NCBI RefSeq assembly: GCF_004121055.1 | Contig: NZ_PYAL01000008.1 | Span: 372,001-436,000, forward strand | Direction: 5' to 3' | From: Achromobacter aloeverae | GTDB taxonomy: Bacteria > Pseudomonadota > Gammaproteobacteria > Burkholderiales > Burkholderiaceae_B | DNA length: 64,000 bases | Shown: piece by piece, positions 1-9,556 of the stretch | Layout: every line of letters starts with the position of its first letter | How positions within the stretch are numbered: the first letter of the stretch is position 1 | Notes under the pieces: generated by a model | What the model saw: only the letters and a program-made list of their open reading frames with translations | Databases searched by the model: none | What the model was told of the DNA's origin: nothing | Translations under genes and position numbers: made by a program

Positions 1-1
1 C

Positions 2-403
2 TTGCGCAATGCCCGTGCGGTGCTGGAATTCACTGACCTGGCGGACTACGCCGGCGCCCGCGCCGGCAGCCTGCCGTATGGCGTGCAACGGCGCGTCGAA
101 CTGGCGCGCGCGCTGGCCAGCCAACCGCTGCTGCTGTTGCTGGACGAGCCCGCCGCCGGCCTGAATCCGCAAGAGACCCGGGAGCTGGGCCAACTGGTGC
201 GCAAGATCGGAGCGCTAGGCATCGCGGTGCTGATGGTGGAACACGACATGAGCCTGGTCATGGAAGTGTCCGACCACATCGTTGTCCTGGACAACGGCAC
301 GCTTATCGCCGAAGGCGGCCCCGCCGCCATCCAGGCCGATCCCAAAGTGATCGCGGCCTACCTGGGCAGCGACGAACTGATCATCGAGGAGGCCGCGGCA
401 TGA
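2..403 (+). CDS. livG: Branched-chain amino acid type ABC transporter ATP-binding protein, C-terminal part (LivG-like)
   Basis: This is the last 133 codons of an ABC ATPase cut by the left edge of the window, so the Walker A half is missing. The ABC signature is degenerate (LPYGVQRRVELARAL, usual form LSYGxQRR), followed by Walker B LLLLLDEPAAGLN and the switch histidine in VEHDM. The LPYGVQRR form and the DEPAAGLNPQET stretch are typical of LivG/BraF rather than of general ABC ATPases. Its stop overlaps the start of livF (ATGA), so the two are translationally coupled. It would act in the cytoplasm, energising import of branched-chain amino acids or a related carboxylate or amide. The true substrate cannot be told from the ATPase alone. 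Confidence 0.88.
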   Translation: MRNARAVLEFTDLADYAGARAGSLPYGVQRRVELARALASQPLLLLLDEPAAGLNPQETRELGQLVRKIGALGIAVLMVEHDMSLVMEVSDHIVVLDNGTLIAEGGPAAIQADPKVIAAYLGSDELIIEEAAA

Positions 404-1125
404 TCCTGGACGTACGCGACCTGAGCATTTCCTATGGCGCCGTGCAGGCCTTGCGCGGTGTGTCCCTGCAAGTCAATGAACGAGAAATCGTCGCCCTGTT
501 GGGCGCCAACGGCGCAGGCAAGAGCAGCCTGCTGCGCGGCATCACCGGCTTGACGGCGGCCACGGGCGGTGTCGCCTTCCTGGGCCGCGATCTGCAAGGC
601 CAGGGTGCGCCGTCGCGCGTGACGGCCGGCATCGCCATGGCGCCCGAGGGGCGCCAGGTGTTCGCCGACCAGACCGTTTATGAGAACCTGTTGCTTGGCG
701 GCCATCTCATCCGGCGTGACCGCGCCTTGCTGGCCCAGCGTATCGAGGCCATGTTCGAGCTGTTCCCGCGCCTGCGTGAACGACGCGAGCAGTTGTCGGG
801 TACGCTCAGCGGCGGCGAGCAGCAGATGCTGGCCATCGCGCGGGCCTTGATGTCGGGTCCGCGCCTGCTGATTCTGGACGAGCCCTCGCTGGGCCTGGCG
901 CCCATCGTCACCGCCGCGATCTTTCGTTCCCTGCTGCGCCTGCGCCGCGAGGGCATGGCGATCCTGCTGGTCGAACAGATGGCGAACCAGGCCCTGGCCA
1001 TCGCCGACCGCGCTTATGTGCTGGAAGGCGGGTCGGTGGTGCTGCAAGGAACAGCCGCCGAGCTCAAGCGCGACCCGCGTATCCACGCGGCCTATCTTGG
1101 CGGTGCCGCCGCGGAAGCGGCCTAG
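400..1125 (+). CDS. livF: Branched-chain amino acid type ABC transporter ATP-binding protein LivF-like
   Basis: This complete 241-residue ATPase has the usual LivF length. Walker A is GANGAGKSS (residues about 34-42), the signature LSGGEQQMLAIARAL and Walker B LLILDEPSLGLAP. It pairs with the preceding LivG-like ATPase to form the motor of a HAAT-family importer; the permeases and binding protein would lie upstream, outside the window. The ATG overlaps the livG stop by four bases. The next gene, an aldehyde dehydrogenase, starts 74 bases downstream behind its own ribosome site. The transporter and the two dehydrogenases may therefore form one catabolic operon, which is inference from spacing and shared strand. 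Confidence 0.9.
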   Translation: MILDVRDLSISYGAVQALRGVSLQVNEREIVALLGANGAGKSSLLRGITGLTAATGGVAFLGRDLQGQGAPSRVTAGIAMAPEGRQVFADQTVYENLLLGGHLIRRDRALLAQRIEAMFELFPRLRERREQLSGTLSGGEQQMLAIARALMSGPRLLILDEPSLGLAPIVTAAIFRSLLRLRREGMAILLVEQMANQALAIADRAYVLEGGSVVLQGTAAELKRDPRIHAAYLGGAAAEAA

Positions 1126-1199
1126 GAAGGCGAAGTTTTCCAGGCCCCGGCGCCTTCGCGCTCCTGGCCTTTTCATCGAACACTCAAGGAGTACCCGGC

Positions 1200-2651
1200 A
1201 TGTCCGAGATTCAGTCTTACGGTTGTTTTGTCAACGGTGTATGGGCCCCCGCGCGTTCGGGCCGCACGGTTGAAGTGCTGGACCCCGCCACCGGAAAGGT
1301 GCTCGCGCATATCGCGCGCGGCGAGAAGACCGACGTCGATGCGGCCGTGCAGGCCGCGCAACGCGCCCTGCCCGCCTGGGCCGACTGCCCGCCCGTGCAG
1401 CGGGCGCGCGTATTGTCCAACATCGCCCGCCGCATCGCGCAGGAACAGGACCGCCTGGCCCGCCTGGAAAGCCAGGACACCGGCAAACCCTTGAAGCAGG
1501 CCCAGGCCGATGCCGTGGCGGCCGCGCGCTTCTTCGAATACTACGCCGGCGTGGCGGACAAGGTGCTGGGCACCAGCATTCCGCTGGGCCAGGAATTCTT
1601 CGATTTCACCGTGCGCGAACCGCTGGGCGTCACCGCGCAGATCGTGCCCTGGAACTATCCCTTGCAGATCGCCTCGCGCGGACTGGCGCCGGCCCTCGCG
1701 ACCGGCAATACCATCGTCATGAAGCCGGCCGAACTGGCCTGCCTCAGCGTATTGGAACTGACGCGCATCTGCCATGAGGAAGGCCTGCCCGTCGGCGTGT
1801 TGAACGTGGTGCCAGGCCTGGGCCATGAAGCGGGCGCCGCCCTGGCTGCCCACCCGGACGTGAACCTGGTCGTATTCACCGGCTCCGTGGCCACCGGTGC
1901 CGCCGTCATGCGCGCCGCCTCCGACAACATCGTGCCCGTGCTGCTGGAGCTGGGCGGCAAATCGCCCAATATCGTGCTGGCCGACGCCGATCTCGACGCC
2001 GCCGTGCCTACCCTGCTCAAGGCCGCCTTTCCCAATTCCGGCCAGACCTGCTCGGCGGGTTCGCGCATTCTGGTGCAGCGGCAAGCGCATGCCGCGCTGA
2101 TCGAACGGCTGCGCGCCGGCCTGGATGGATTGACCGTGGGCGCTGGCTTGCAGGATCCCGACATCGGCCCGCTGGTCAGCCGCAATCAGCAACAGAAAGT
2201 GCAGGACTACATCTCCATCGGCCGCGATGAAGGCGTCGAGGTCATCGGAGGCGGCCGCGTGCTGGAAGGGGCCAACCTGGACGCGGGCAACTTCGTGCTG
2301 CCCACGCTGCTGGACCAGGCGCGCGCCGGCATGCGCGTTCATCAGGAAGAAATCTTCGGCCCGGTGCTGACCATTGCCCAGTTCGACGACCTGGAAGAAG
2401 CGGCCGCCCTGGCCAATGGGACGGAGTACGGCCTGGTGGCCGGCATCTGGGGGCGCGACGTGGGCGCCACGCACCGCCTGGCGCAGAAGGTGAAGGCCGG
2501 CCAGGTCTTCGTCAACTGCTATGGCGCGGGCGGCGGCGTGGAGCTCCCGTTCGGCGGTTATCGCAAGTCCGGCTTCGGCCGCGAGAAGGGGCTGGATGCG
2601 CTGTTGTCGTACACCCAGGTGAAGAACATCTGCGTTCGTATCGATCGCTGA
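1200..2651 (+). CDS. NAD(P)-dependent aldehyde dehydrogenase
   Basis: This is a full-length (483 aa) aldehyde dehydrogenase superfamily enzyme that oxidises an aldehyde to its acid with NAD(P). The catalytic pair is visible: Glu250 in LELGGKSPN and Cys284 in SGQTCSAGSR, with the normal 34-residue spacing. The cofactor-binding stretch includes PWNYPL and KPAE, and the C-terminal part has PFGGYRKSGFGRE. The sequence is closest in style to the betaine/aminobutyraldehyde dehydrogenase group, but the substrate cannot be assigned. AAGGAG sits eight bases before the ATG. An iron-type alcohol dehydrogenase starts 24 bases after the stop, so the pair probably converts an alcohol to aldehyde to acid from a substrate imported by the upstream transporter. 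Confidence 0.92.
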   Translation: MSEIQSYGCFVNGVWAPARSGRTVEVLDPATGKVLAHIARGEKTDVDAAVQAAQRALPAWADCPPVQRARVLSNIARRIAQEQDRLARLESQDTGKPLKQAQADAVAAARFFEYYAGVADKVLGTSIPLGQEFFDFTVREPLGVTAQIVPWNYPLQIASRGLAPALATGNTIVMKPAELACLSVLELTRICHEEGLPVGVLNVVPGLGHEAGAALAAHPDVNLVVFTGSVATGAAVMRAASDNIVPVLLELGGKSPNIVLADADLDAAVPTLLKAAFPNSGQTCSAGSRILVQRQAHAALIERLRAGLDGLTVGAGLQDPDIGPLVSRNQQQKVQDYISIGRDEGVEVIGGGRVLEGANLDAGNFVLPTLLDQARAGMRVHQEEIFGPVLTIAQFDDLEEAAALANGTEYGLVAGIWGRDVGATHRLAQKVKAGQVFVNCYGAGGGVELPFGGYRKSGFGREKGLDALLSYTQVKNICVRIDR

Positions 2652-2675
2652 GCATCCACCGAGGAGACACACACG

Positions 2676-3839
2676 ATGAATCCCCTGGCAATATCCAGCT
2701 TCTCCAGCCCTACGCGCCTGGTCTTCGGGCATGATGCCCACACCAATTTGCCCCGGATCATTCAGGACTGGGGCTGCAAGCGGGTCTTTTTGATGGTCGA
2801 TCCCGCACTGGTCAAGAGCGAGATCACGCAGCGCATCACCCAGCTGCTGGAAGACGCCGGCATACCGATGGCCAACTTCGGCGATATCGAACCTGAACCC
2901 AGCGATACGACGGTCGCGGCGGCCTATGAGCGCTGCCGCGCGCATGAAGCGGAAGCCATCGTCGCCATCGGCGGAGGCAGCGCCATCGACGTCGCCAAGG
3001 CCGTGGCCATCCTGATGACCAATGGCGGCAAGGTCTCGGACTACGAGGGCATCGAGAAATTCAGCGTGCGCCCCTTGCCCTTGTTCGCCGTGCCAACCAC
3101 GGCGGGCACGGGATCGGAGGTCTCCAGCGCCGCCGTCATCACCGACACCCAAAGGCATGTGAAAATGGCCATCCGCCATGCGGCCTGGGGGCCGGCTCAA
3201 GTCGCCATCCTCGATCCCCTGGCGGTGGCATCCCTACCGGCGCACGTCGCGGCGCATTCGGGCATCGACGCGTTCGTCCACGCCTTCGAGTCCTACCTGT
3301 CCAAGCTGGCGAATCCGTTTTCGGACGCGGTCAATCTCCATGCCATGAAGCTGATCGCGGGCAATATCCGGCAATTCGTCGCCAACCGGCAGAATACGAC
3401 CGCCGCCATGGACATGTTGTGCGGCGCTTCCATGGCCGCGATGTCCTTCGGATACACCGGCCTGGGCAACGTGCACTGCATGGCCATGCCCATCGGCGCC
3501 TTGTTCCCCGTTTCGCATGGCCTGGCCAACGCCTTGTGCCTGCCGACAGTAGCCGAGTTCAACTTCATGGCCAACCCGGCGCGCTATGCGCAGGTGGCGC
3601 ATATCCTGGGCGCGAATGTGGCCGGACTGCCGGAACTCGACGCCGGGCGGCTGGCGATAGACGCGATCCGCACGCTGTGCGCGGACCTAGGCATACCCAC
3701 AAGGCTGCGCGATGTCGGCGTCACGGAATCATCGCTGGATGAGCTGGCCCGGCGCAGCTTCGCGGCGGACTACAACCGCTGGAATCCCCGGTACACGTCG
3801 GAAAAGGAATTCCGGGAATTGTTCGCAAAGGCGTTCTGA
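2676..3839 (+). CDS. Iron-containing alcohol dehydrogenase
   Basis: This 387-residue protein belongs to the group III (Fe-dependent) alcohol dehydrogenases. The NAD-binding motif is GGGSAIDVAKA (about residues 104-114), followed by PTTAGTGSEVSSAAVI. The metal-binding region contains HSGIDAFVHAFES and the conserved HGLANALCLP. It is preceded by GAGGAGAC-type ribosome-site bases and follows the aldehyde dehydrogenase by 24 bases on the same strand. The family interconverts alcohols or lactaldehyde-type compounds with carbonyls using NAD(H). Partnered with the aldehyde dehydrogenase it would feed an alcohol into acid catabolism. Substrate unknown. Confidence 0.92.
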   Translation: MNPLAISSFSSPTRLVFGHDAHTNLPRIIQDWGCKRVFLMVDPALVKSEITQRITQLLEDAGIPMANFGDIEPEPSDTTVAAAYERCRAHEAEAIVAIGGGSAIDVAKAVAILMTNGGKVSDYEGIEKFSVRPLPLFAVPTTAGTGSEVSSAAVITDTQRHVKMAIRHAAWGPAQVAILDPLAVASLPAHVAAHSGIDAFVHAFESYLSKLANPFSDAVNLHAMKLIAGNIRQFVANRQNTTAAMDMLCGASMAAMSFGYTGLGNVHCMAMPIGALFPVSHGLANALCLPTVAEFNFMANPARYAQVAHILGANVAGLPELDAGRLAIDAIRTLCADLGIPTRLRDVGVTESSLDELARRSFAADYNRWNPRYTSEKEFRELFAKAF

Positions 3840-3956
3840 GCAAGCTGGCTAGAGGTGCATTTCCTGCCCTCGAAGCGCAATGCCTGCTGGTGAGCCCCCG
3901 CACCAAGGATGCTCCGCGGCGGAACGGGTGGCGGACGAGGATGGAGCAGGCTGGAA

Positions 3957-6122
3957 TCAGCCCCCCACCTCCCGCCACAGAAACCCCGCCTCCAACGCCG
4001 CCGTCCTCGCCATGGTCCGCGCATCCACCCCCGCCCCGTGCCCGCCCTCGCGGCGCTCCAGGTACCACACGTTCCCGTGCCCCTGTGCCTGCATCTTTGC
4101 CGCCATCTTGCGGGCATGGCCCGGATGCACGCGGTCGTCGCTGCTGGAAGCGCTGAACAGCACGGGCGGATACGCCACGTCCGCGCGAACCTGGTGATAC
4201 GGCGAATAGGCCAGCAGGTAGGACAGGGCCTCGGCGTCATCGGGATCGCCATACTCCTCTGTCCACGTTGCCCCCTGCAGCAGCTTGTGAAAACGCGCCA
4301 TGTCCAGCACCGGCACGTCGGACAGCACCGCGCCGAACAGGTCCGGGCGCTGCACCATGCACGCCGCCGTCAACAGTCCGCCATTGCTGGCCCCGCTGAT
4401 CGACAGCTGCCTTGGGGTGGTGACGCCGGTATCGACCAGCGCCTGCGCCACCGCGATGAAATCGTCGAAGGCGACCTGCCGCTTCTCGCGCACGGCGGCC
4501 TGGTGCCACGTCGGGCCGAACTCGCCGCCGCCGCGTATGCAGGCAATGGCATAGATGCCGCCTCGCTCCAGCCAGGTGATGCCCGTCGTCGCGGAGTAGG
4601 CGGGCGCATCGAGCGCCTCTTCGAAGCCGCCATAGCCGTATAGCTGGCAAGGCAGCGGCGCGCCGCCCGGCTCGGGCAGGCGGCCGATCACCCAATAAGG
4701 GATCGATACCCCGTCCGGCGCGGGCGCATAGCGCAATTGCGCCGACATGCCGGTGACGTCGAACTTCGGCGGCATTTGCGCCAACAGCCGCCAGCCCGCC
4801 GTGGCGCCACCGCCTGCCTCGCCCAGATCCGCGTAATAGAGCGACGGCGGCACCAGGAAATGGTCAACGTGGATCAACACCGTATCGTCGCGCTCGGCAT
4901 CCACCGATTCCATCGTCACTTCGCTGTCGGGCGGCAGCACGTAAGGCTGCGGCCCCCACTCGTCGCCCTCTCCGCGCGGCAGGCGCCACAGCGTCAGGCG
5001 CGGCACGCTGTCCTGCCGCTCGGCCACCAGCACCCAGTTGCGCGTGAAATCCAGGTCGTCCAGCACGCGGCGAGGACCCGGCGTGAACAGCACGTCGAAG
5101 TCACGCCGGCCGGCCAGGAAAGCCTCGCGCCGGATGGCCAGCAGGCAGCCGGCCCGATGCACCAGGTCGCCCGCCCGCCAATCTTCGCGCAAGGTGATGA
5201 ACAGCCACCCCATCCATTCGTCGATCTCCGCGCCCGGCGGGACCGCATACTGCCGCCATTGCGCGGCGGCTTCGTCCAGCCAGAACCAGTCCGTGCGAAA
5301 GAACGCCGTCGCCCGCGCCGCCAGGTGGCGCCTTTGAAGATAGTCATACCAGACATTGACGGAAATATCCGTCTGCGCACATTCCAACACGACGGGCGCC
5401 GCGTCCAGCGGCGTGCCGCGCCGCCATTTGCGCACCTGGCGCGGATTGCCGGCATTCGTCAACGCGGGCTCGTCATGCGCCGCGCTATCGTCCCAGCCGA
5501 CGTAGACCGTGTCCCGGTCTATCCATCCGATGGAATGCTGGCCCTCGTCCGCGATCTCGAATCCGCCGTCCACGAAGCACCGCGCCTCGACGTCGAATTC
5601 CATGACGATGCAGGCGTCCGCGCCATCCGGCGACAGGCTGACCAACGCGCGGTCGTAGTCGGGATAGCGCAGCTCGAAATCCTGCAAGGTCCAGCGCGTC
5701 GGGGCTTCGTCTTCCTCCCCGTCTTCGTCATCCGCTCCCTGCTGGTTCAGCGCCAGGCCATCGACATCGAGCACGGTCTCCCACACCGGCGCACGGTCCA
5801 GCCATGCCTGCCACGGCGTGCGGCGTACCAGCCCCAAGGGGTGATCGGCGTCAGTCCATGTGTTGTACCCCCAATCGCCGCAACGCGAGCACGAGACGAT
5901 GCGGTCTTCGGAATCGTAGAGGGACGTCAGGCGCGCCACCGTGGCATCAAAGTCCGGGCCCTTGCCGAAGGCATCGAGGGTGCGCTGGTTCTGCGCGGTC
6001 ACCCACTGCTCGACGACCGGACTGTCCAGGGATTCCAGGTACTGGTAAGGATCCTGGCCGGCGGGGTCCGCCGAAGTTGCCAACGAAGTGGTTACCAACG
6101 AAGAGGGTTGTTCGTGCTGCAT
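3957..6122 (-). CDS. Prolyl oligopeptidase family (S9) serine peptidase
   Basis: This 721-residue enzyme has the two-part architecture of S9A peptidases. The first 440 or so residues are a beta-propeller (Peptidase_S9_N) and the rest is an alpha/beta hydrolase catalytic domain. The triad is visible: Ser579 in SISGASNGGLL, Asp662/663 in SSSDDRVHPGH and His695 in REGGHGAG. No signal peptide is apparent, so it is probably cytoplasmic and trims short, often proline-containing peptides. Its start is separated from the EcsC gene by 106 bases, so the two may be transcribed in series. An acidic insert DDEDGEEDE lies near residue 130. The family is clear; peptide preference is not. Confidence 0.9.
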   Translation of the reverse strand: MQHEQPSSLVTTSLATSADPAGQDPYQYLESLDSPVVEQWVTAQNQRTLDAFGKGPDFDATVARLTSLYDSEDRIVSCSRCGDWGYNTWTDADHPLGLVRRTPWQAWLDRAPVWETVLDVDGLALNQQGADDEDGEEDEAPTRWTLQDFELRYPDYDRALVSLSPDGADACIVMEFDVEARCFVDGGFEIADEGQHSIGWIDRDTVYVGWDDSAAHDEPALTNAGNPRQVRKWRRGTPLDAAPVVLECAQTDISVNVWYDYLQRRHLAARATAFFRTDWFWLDEAAAQWRQYAVPPGAEIDEWMGWLFITLREDWRAGDLVHRAGCLLAIRREAFLAGRRDFDVLFTPGPRRVLDDLDFTRNWVLVAERQDSVPRLTLWRLPRGEGDEWGPQPYVLPPDSEVTMESVDAERDDTVLIHVDHFLVPPSLYYADLGEAGGGATAGWRLLAQMPPKFDVTGMSAQLRYAPAPDGVSIPYWVIGRLPEPGGAPLPCQLYGYGGFEEALDAPAYSATTGITWLERGGIYAIACIRGGGEFGPTWHQAAVREKRQVAFDDFIAVAQALVDTGVTTPRQLSISGASNGGLLTAACMVQRPDLFGAVLSDVPVLDMARFHKLLQGATWTEEYGDPDDAEALSYLLAYSPYHQVRADVAYPPVLFSASSSDDRVHPGHARKMAAKMQAQGHGNVWYLERREGGHGAGVDARTMARTAALEAGFLWREVGG

Positions 6123-6228
6123 GCGTCAGGCTATCACCGTGGAAATTCAACATCATGGCGCGCGAAGCGCCATGCGTGGATAGGAGAAAAGTTGGAGTAT
6201 GCCCCGGATACGTTTGTACGTAAGCAGA

Positions 6229-7071
6229 CTATTCCGATGATTCCCCCAGCCGCTGGTACGCCGCCTCGATCGCCGCCTTGCCATATTTGCCTTCCAGGCG
6301 CCGCACCACGAAGTGGCCCCGCGCCATTTGCTGGTAATGATTGGTAAAGGCGGTGTTGATCAAGGCGCCGGCCGCCGCGCCGATCACGGGCACAGCCTGG
6401 GCGGCCACTTTTTCGGTGACCTGGACGCCAAAACGGCTGGCCACCGCATTGATCAGGCGCACCAAGGGCGGCGCCGCCGTCGCCCCCAGCTTGCCCCCCG
6501 TTGCCAGGAAGGCGGACGCGTCCACCGCGGCCTTGGCCATGGCCTCGCGCGCCGCGAAATAACCCACCTCGGCGGCATCGTCCGACTTGGACCGGCCGCC
6601 CAGCCCCAGTACCTGCACGCAATCCAGCTGCGTGGTCACGTCGTCCAGGTCGGCGCCCTCGCCACGCGCCACATCCGCGATAGCCCGCATCATGATGGTG
6701 ACCGAGACGGGCAGCTCCACGGTAACCGCCGCCAAACCGAAAAAGCCCCCCACGCCGCCGCTGACCGCCGCGCCCGCCTTGTGCAGCCACCTCGACGCAG
6801 CCGGGGCCGTCTCGGCGGCGCGGCCATCGCGTTTGCCCATGGTCATCAATGCGGCCTTGAGCGCGGCGTGTATCGCCTTCTGGGTAGCCTCGGTGATCAG
6901 GCCGCCGGCCTTGGCGGGCAGCATGTCCAGGGCGTATTCGATGGGCTTTCCAACGTAATTCGACAAGCGCGCGGTCAGGCTCGGATTCTCCAGGATGTCG
7001 CGCGCCAGTTGCAGGCTTTCCAGGTCCTCCGGACTCAGGGATGGCTGGGCATTTTCGGTCGGCATGGGCAT
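6229..7071 (-). CDS. EcsC family protein
   Basis: This 280-residue protein matches the EcsC/LapB-like helical family. Alternating Gly/Ala-rich hydrophobic segments are visible (GGVGGFFGLAAVTVEL near residue 110 and AVPVIGAAAGALINTAF near residue 235) within otherwise amphipathic helices. EcsC was named from a Bacillus ABC transporter operon, but its biochemical role is not established, and there is no transporter beside it here. The first ATG is used because the preceding bases contain GGAGGAAT at a good distance. It may be membrane-associated through the Gly/Ala-rich segments. It lies between a Bug gene upstream, across a terminator-like hairpin, and the S9 peptidase downstream. Confidence 0.8.
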   Translation of the reverse strand: MPMPTENAQPSLSPEDLESLQLARDILENPSLTARLSNYVGKPIEYALDMLPAKAGGLITEATQKAIHAALKAALMTMGKRDGRAAETAPAASRWLHKAGAAVSGGVGGFFGLAAVTVELPVSVTIMMRAIADVARGEGADLDDVTTQLDCVQVLGLGGRSKSDDAAEVGYFAAREAMAKAAVDASAFLATGGKLGATAAPPLVRLINAVASRFGVQVTEKVAAQAVPVIGAAAGALINTAFTNHYQQMARGHFVVRRLEGKYGKAAIEAAYQRLGESSE

Positions 7072-7170
7072 TCCTCCGGGGCCTGTGGATACGGTAGAGA
7101 AGGTAAAGCGCCCCGCACCCTTTCAAGTTTAATCGAGTGCCATTTTTAGTTCGCGTAGGCGTAAAGACGA

Positions 7171-7195
7171 AACCCGCGCCTGGGCGCGGGTTTTT
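7171..7195. terminator. GC-rich hairpin terminator
   Basis: An eight-base stem (CCCGCGCC / GGCGCGGG) with a two-base loop is followed on the plus side by five T residues; on the minus side it runs into TTTC. It lies between the stop of the Bug gene and the start of the EcsC gene, both on the minus strand, so it most likely ends the porin/Bug-side transcript. Confidence 0.6.
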
Positions 7196-7226
7196 CGAGT
7201 AAAGCACGTGCTGCGTTACCCCGGAT

Positions 7227-8240
7227 TCAATGCACGGTGCCTGCCCCCGTTCGACGAAGCATCTCCGACCACCTACCGGCATCGGCGGCGAGGTATTCCT
7301 CCACCGCGTCCGGCGACTGTTTCGCCGGGGGAACGATATAGCCCAGGTCGGCCAGCACCTTGCGCACCTCGTCCATCGCCAGCACCGTGTTGATCGAGCG
7401 GTTCAGGCGCGCGACGGCGTGTGAGGGCGTACCTGTGGGTGCCATGAGCGCAAACCATCCTGGTGGCGTCGCCGTCATGAAACCGGACTCCTCGATCCCT
7501 GGAACCTGCGGCAACTGGGCTATCCTGGCACCCGAAATAACGGCCATTCCGCGGGCGCGGCCGGACGTTATATAAGGTAGCACCGCAGCCAGGCTGGAAA
7601 TGTAGAAATCCGACCGGCCGCTGATGACCTCCGTCATGGCTTGCGCATCGCCCTTGTACGGAATATGCAGCAACTGCACACCTGCGACACGCTGGATTTC
7701 ATCACAGACGAGGTTGCCCACCGAACCTATGCCGACACTGGCGCAGCTGAACTTGCCCGGCTGTGCTCTTGCGATTTGCATGGCATCGGACAGCGTGGCG
7801 GCCGGGACATGATTGCCGGCAACGATGACAAACGGTACTTCCGCCGCGATGCCGATAGGCGTCAGGTCGCGCGAGAAGTCCAACCCGCTATCTCGACGCA
7901 TCAGTTGATGCAGCAATGTCGAACTGCCCGCCATGTAGACCGTATAGCCATCGGGCACGGATCGCGCCACGGACAGGGCAGCCACGGTTCCCGCCGCTCC
8001 TGGACGATGTTCGACGATGACGCGTTGCCCCAGCTCTTCCGACATATGCCTGGATAGATGACGGGCAAGCACATCGGCTCCTCCGCCCGGCGCATAACCA
8101 ACCACCAGCGTAATGGGACGCTGTGGAAACACCTCGACCACCTGGTCGGGAGACATGGCCATCGAACACATGGGAAACACTCCTGTAATTAGGACCACCT
8201 CGGCCAGCTTCTTCTTTCCGATACCCATTTCGATCTCCAC
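7227..8240 (-). CDS. Bug family periplasmic solute-binding protein (tripartite tricarboxylate transporter type)
   Basis: This is a member of the large Bug (Bordetella uptake gene/TctC) family, about 330 residues. The hallmark FPQRPITLVVGYAPGGGAD region follows the signal peptide, and the domain continues through PDGYTVYMAG, LLHIPYKGDAQAMTEVISG and MAPTGTP. The N-terminus has KKK followed by LAEVVLITGVFPMCSMAMS, a Sec-type export signal. The longest start is given, but the inner ATG four codons later is equally plausible. Bug proteins bind carboxylates or amides in the periplasm. No TctA/TctB membrane subunits are next to it, so it is an orphan binding protein, as is common in this bacterial group. 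Ligand unknown. Confidence 0.93.
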   Translation of the reverse strand: MEIEMGIGKKKLAEVVLITGVFPMCSMAMSPDQVVEVFPQRPITLVVGYAPGGGADVLARHLSRHMSEELGQRVIVEHRPGAAGTVAALSVARSVPDGYTVYMAGSSTLLHQLMRRDSGLDFSRDLTPIGIAAEVPFVIVAGNHVPAATLSDAMQIARAQPGKFSCASVGIGSVGNLVCDEIQRVAGVQLLHIPYKGDAQAMTEVISGRSDFYISSLAAVLPYITSGRARGMAVISGARIAQLPQVPGIEESGFMTATPPGWFALMAPTGTPSHAVARLNRSINTVLAMDEVRKVLADLGYIVPPAKQSPDAVEEYLAADAGRWSEMLRRTGAGTVH

Positions 8241-8410
8241 TGCATAGAACGTCGAACGAGAATCGCCGGAAAAGGCACGGCGAACTCCGCTTGGGTAAGT
8301 CGTGGCTGGTTGTTGGTTCCACGTGCGCTAAAGCGAAATGCGCCGGGGCAGCCGCAGGAACGCCGGCATGGCGGCCGTTTCTGCCGCCATGCGCTCAACG
8401 ACGCGGCCCG

Positions 8411-9556
8411 TCAGAACTGATGTCGAATTCCCGTGACCACGGCGGTATCGGTAACGCCATCGTGAAAAGCGTAGTTGTCCCCGTAGGACGCATAGGCGTA
8501 GAAATTGGTCCGCTTCGATAGCGTGTACGTGGCGCCGATGGCATAGACGTTGAATGTCTTGTCGCCGCCGGTGAGCTTGCCGCTATTCGGATCGGCACGC
8601 TGCCACGAGCCGAATACGGCAGTGGCATTGCTCACGGGCACCGTCAGGCCCACCATGGTCGATGTCGCGCGAAAGCCCTCGGCCAGTTTGAAATAGCCGA
8701 AGTCCTTGTCGCTGCCGCCCGGCATGACCGCCAGCGTCTGGCCGACGAACCAGCCGTCCAGCGTCTGGCCGACGGCGGCCGCCAGCTTCACGACCTCCAG
8801 GTCGTAGGTGGCGCCCAGGCTGTATTCGCGCAGCGTGGCCTTGGACTGGCCGCCGGCGGCCGCCGCGGTGCCCTTCAGGCGGTCATACGAAGCCGCGACG
8901 AAAAGCGGACCCTTGCTATAGGACAGGCCCGCCGTCAGCGCGCGGTCATTGTCCGCGGTGGCGAACTTGCCGGCATCGCCGCCCATCGTGTCGTCCGCAT
9001 TGAACGAATACCCGACGCCAAGCTGGAAGCCGCCCACGACGGGCGAGTGATACATCGCCAGGTTATCCAGGCGCATCGTATTGGTAGCGCCGAACGTCGC
9101 GCCCATATTGGCCGCGTTGTAGCTGGTGCCGAACGGATCTATCAGCGAAAACAGTTCGGAAGCCATGTTGATCTGGCGGCCGAATTCGATGCGGCCCCAG
9201 GTCCTGGAATCCAGGCCCAGTGTCGACTGGCGTCCGAACATACGGTTGCCCTGTTGTCGTTCGCCGTTGGTCGGCGCGAAACCGCTTTCCATCGTGAAGA
9301 CCGCCGACAATCCGTCTCCCAGGTCTTCCACGCCGTGCAAGCCGACGCGCGAACCGCTGGCCACGCCATGCACCTGGCCGATGCGGCTGGCGTGGAAACC
9401 GTCGCCGCGTATGCGTTCATAGCCGACGCCGATATCGATGATGCCGTACAAGGTGACGGCGCTTTCCGCATGCGCGGCGCCGGTGCATGCCGCCATCAAC
9501 GACGCGGCGAGCAAGGTTTTCTTCACTGATTTCCTGGATGACACGGTCACGGGCAA
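8411..9556 (-). CDS. Outer-membrane general porin (OmpC-like, beta-proteobacterial)
   Basis: This is a trimeric 16-strand porin of about 380 residues. It has a signal peptide (KKTLLAASLMAACTGAAHA, cleavage before ESAVTLYG), the typical first strand SAVTLYGIIDIGVGYE, the DLGDGLSAVFTMESGF stretch, and ends in the terminal phenylalanine (GIRHQF) needed for Bam recognition. The start is uncertain. The reading begins at a TTG that has GGGAG six bases before it; GTG codons two and four codons inside are alternatives. It is on the same strand as the downstream Bug gene (170-base gap), so porin and binding protein may serve one uptake route. It forms a passive pore for small hydrophilic solutes. Confidence 0.93.
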   Translation of the reverse strand: MPVTVSSRKSVKKTLLAASLMAACTGAAHAESAVTLYGIIDIGVGYERIRGDGFHASRIGQVHGVASGSRVGLHGVEDLGDGLSAVFTMESGFAPTNGERQQGNRMFGRQSTLGLDSRTWGRIEFGRQINMASELFSLIDPFGTSYNAANMGATFGATNTMRLDNLAMYHSPVVGGFQLGVGYSFNADDTMGGDAGKFATADNDRALTAGLSYSKGPLFVAASYDRLKGTAAAAGGQSKATLREYSLGATYDLEVVKLAAAVGQTLDGWFVGQTLAVMPGGSDKDFGYFKLAEGFRATSTMVGLTVPVSNATAVFGSWQRADPNSGKLTGGDKTFNVYAIGATYTLSKRTNFYAYASYGDNYAFHDGVTDTAVVTGIRHQF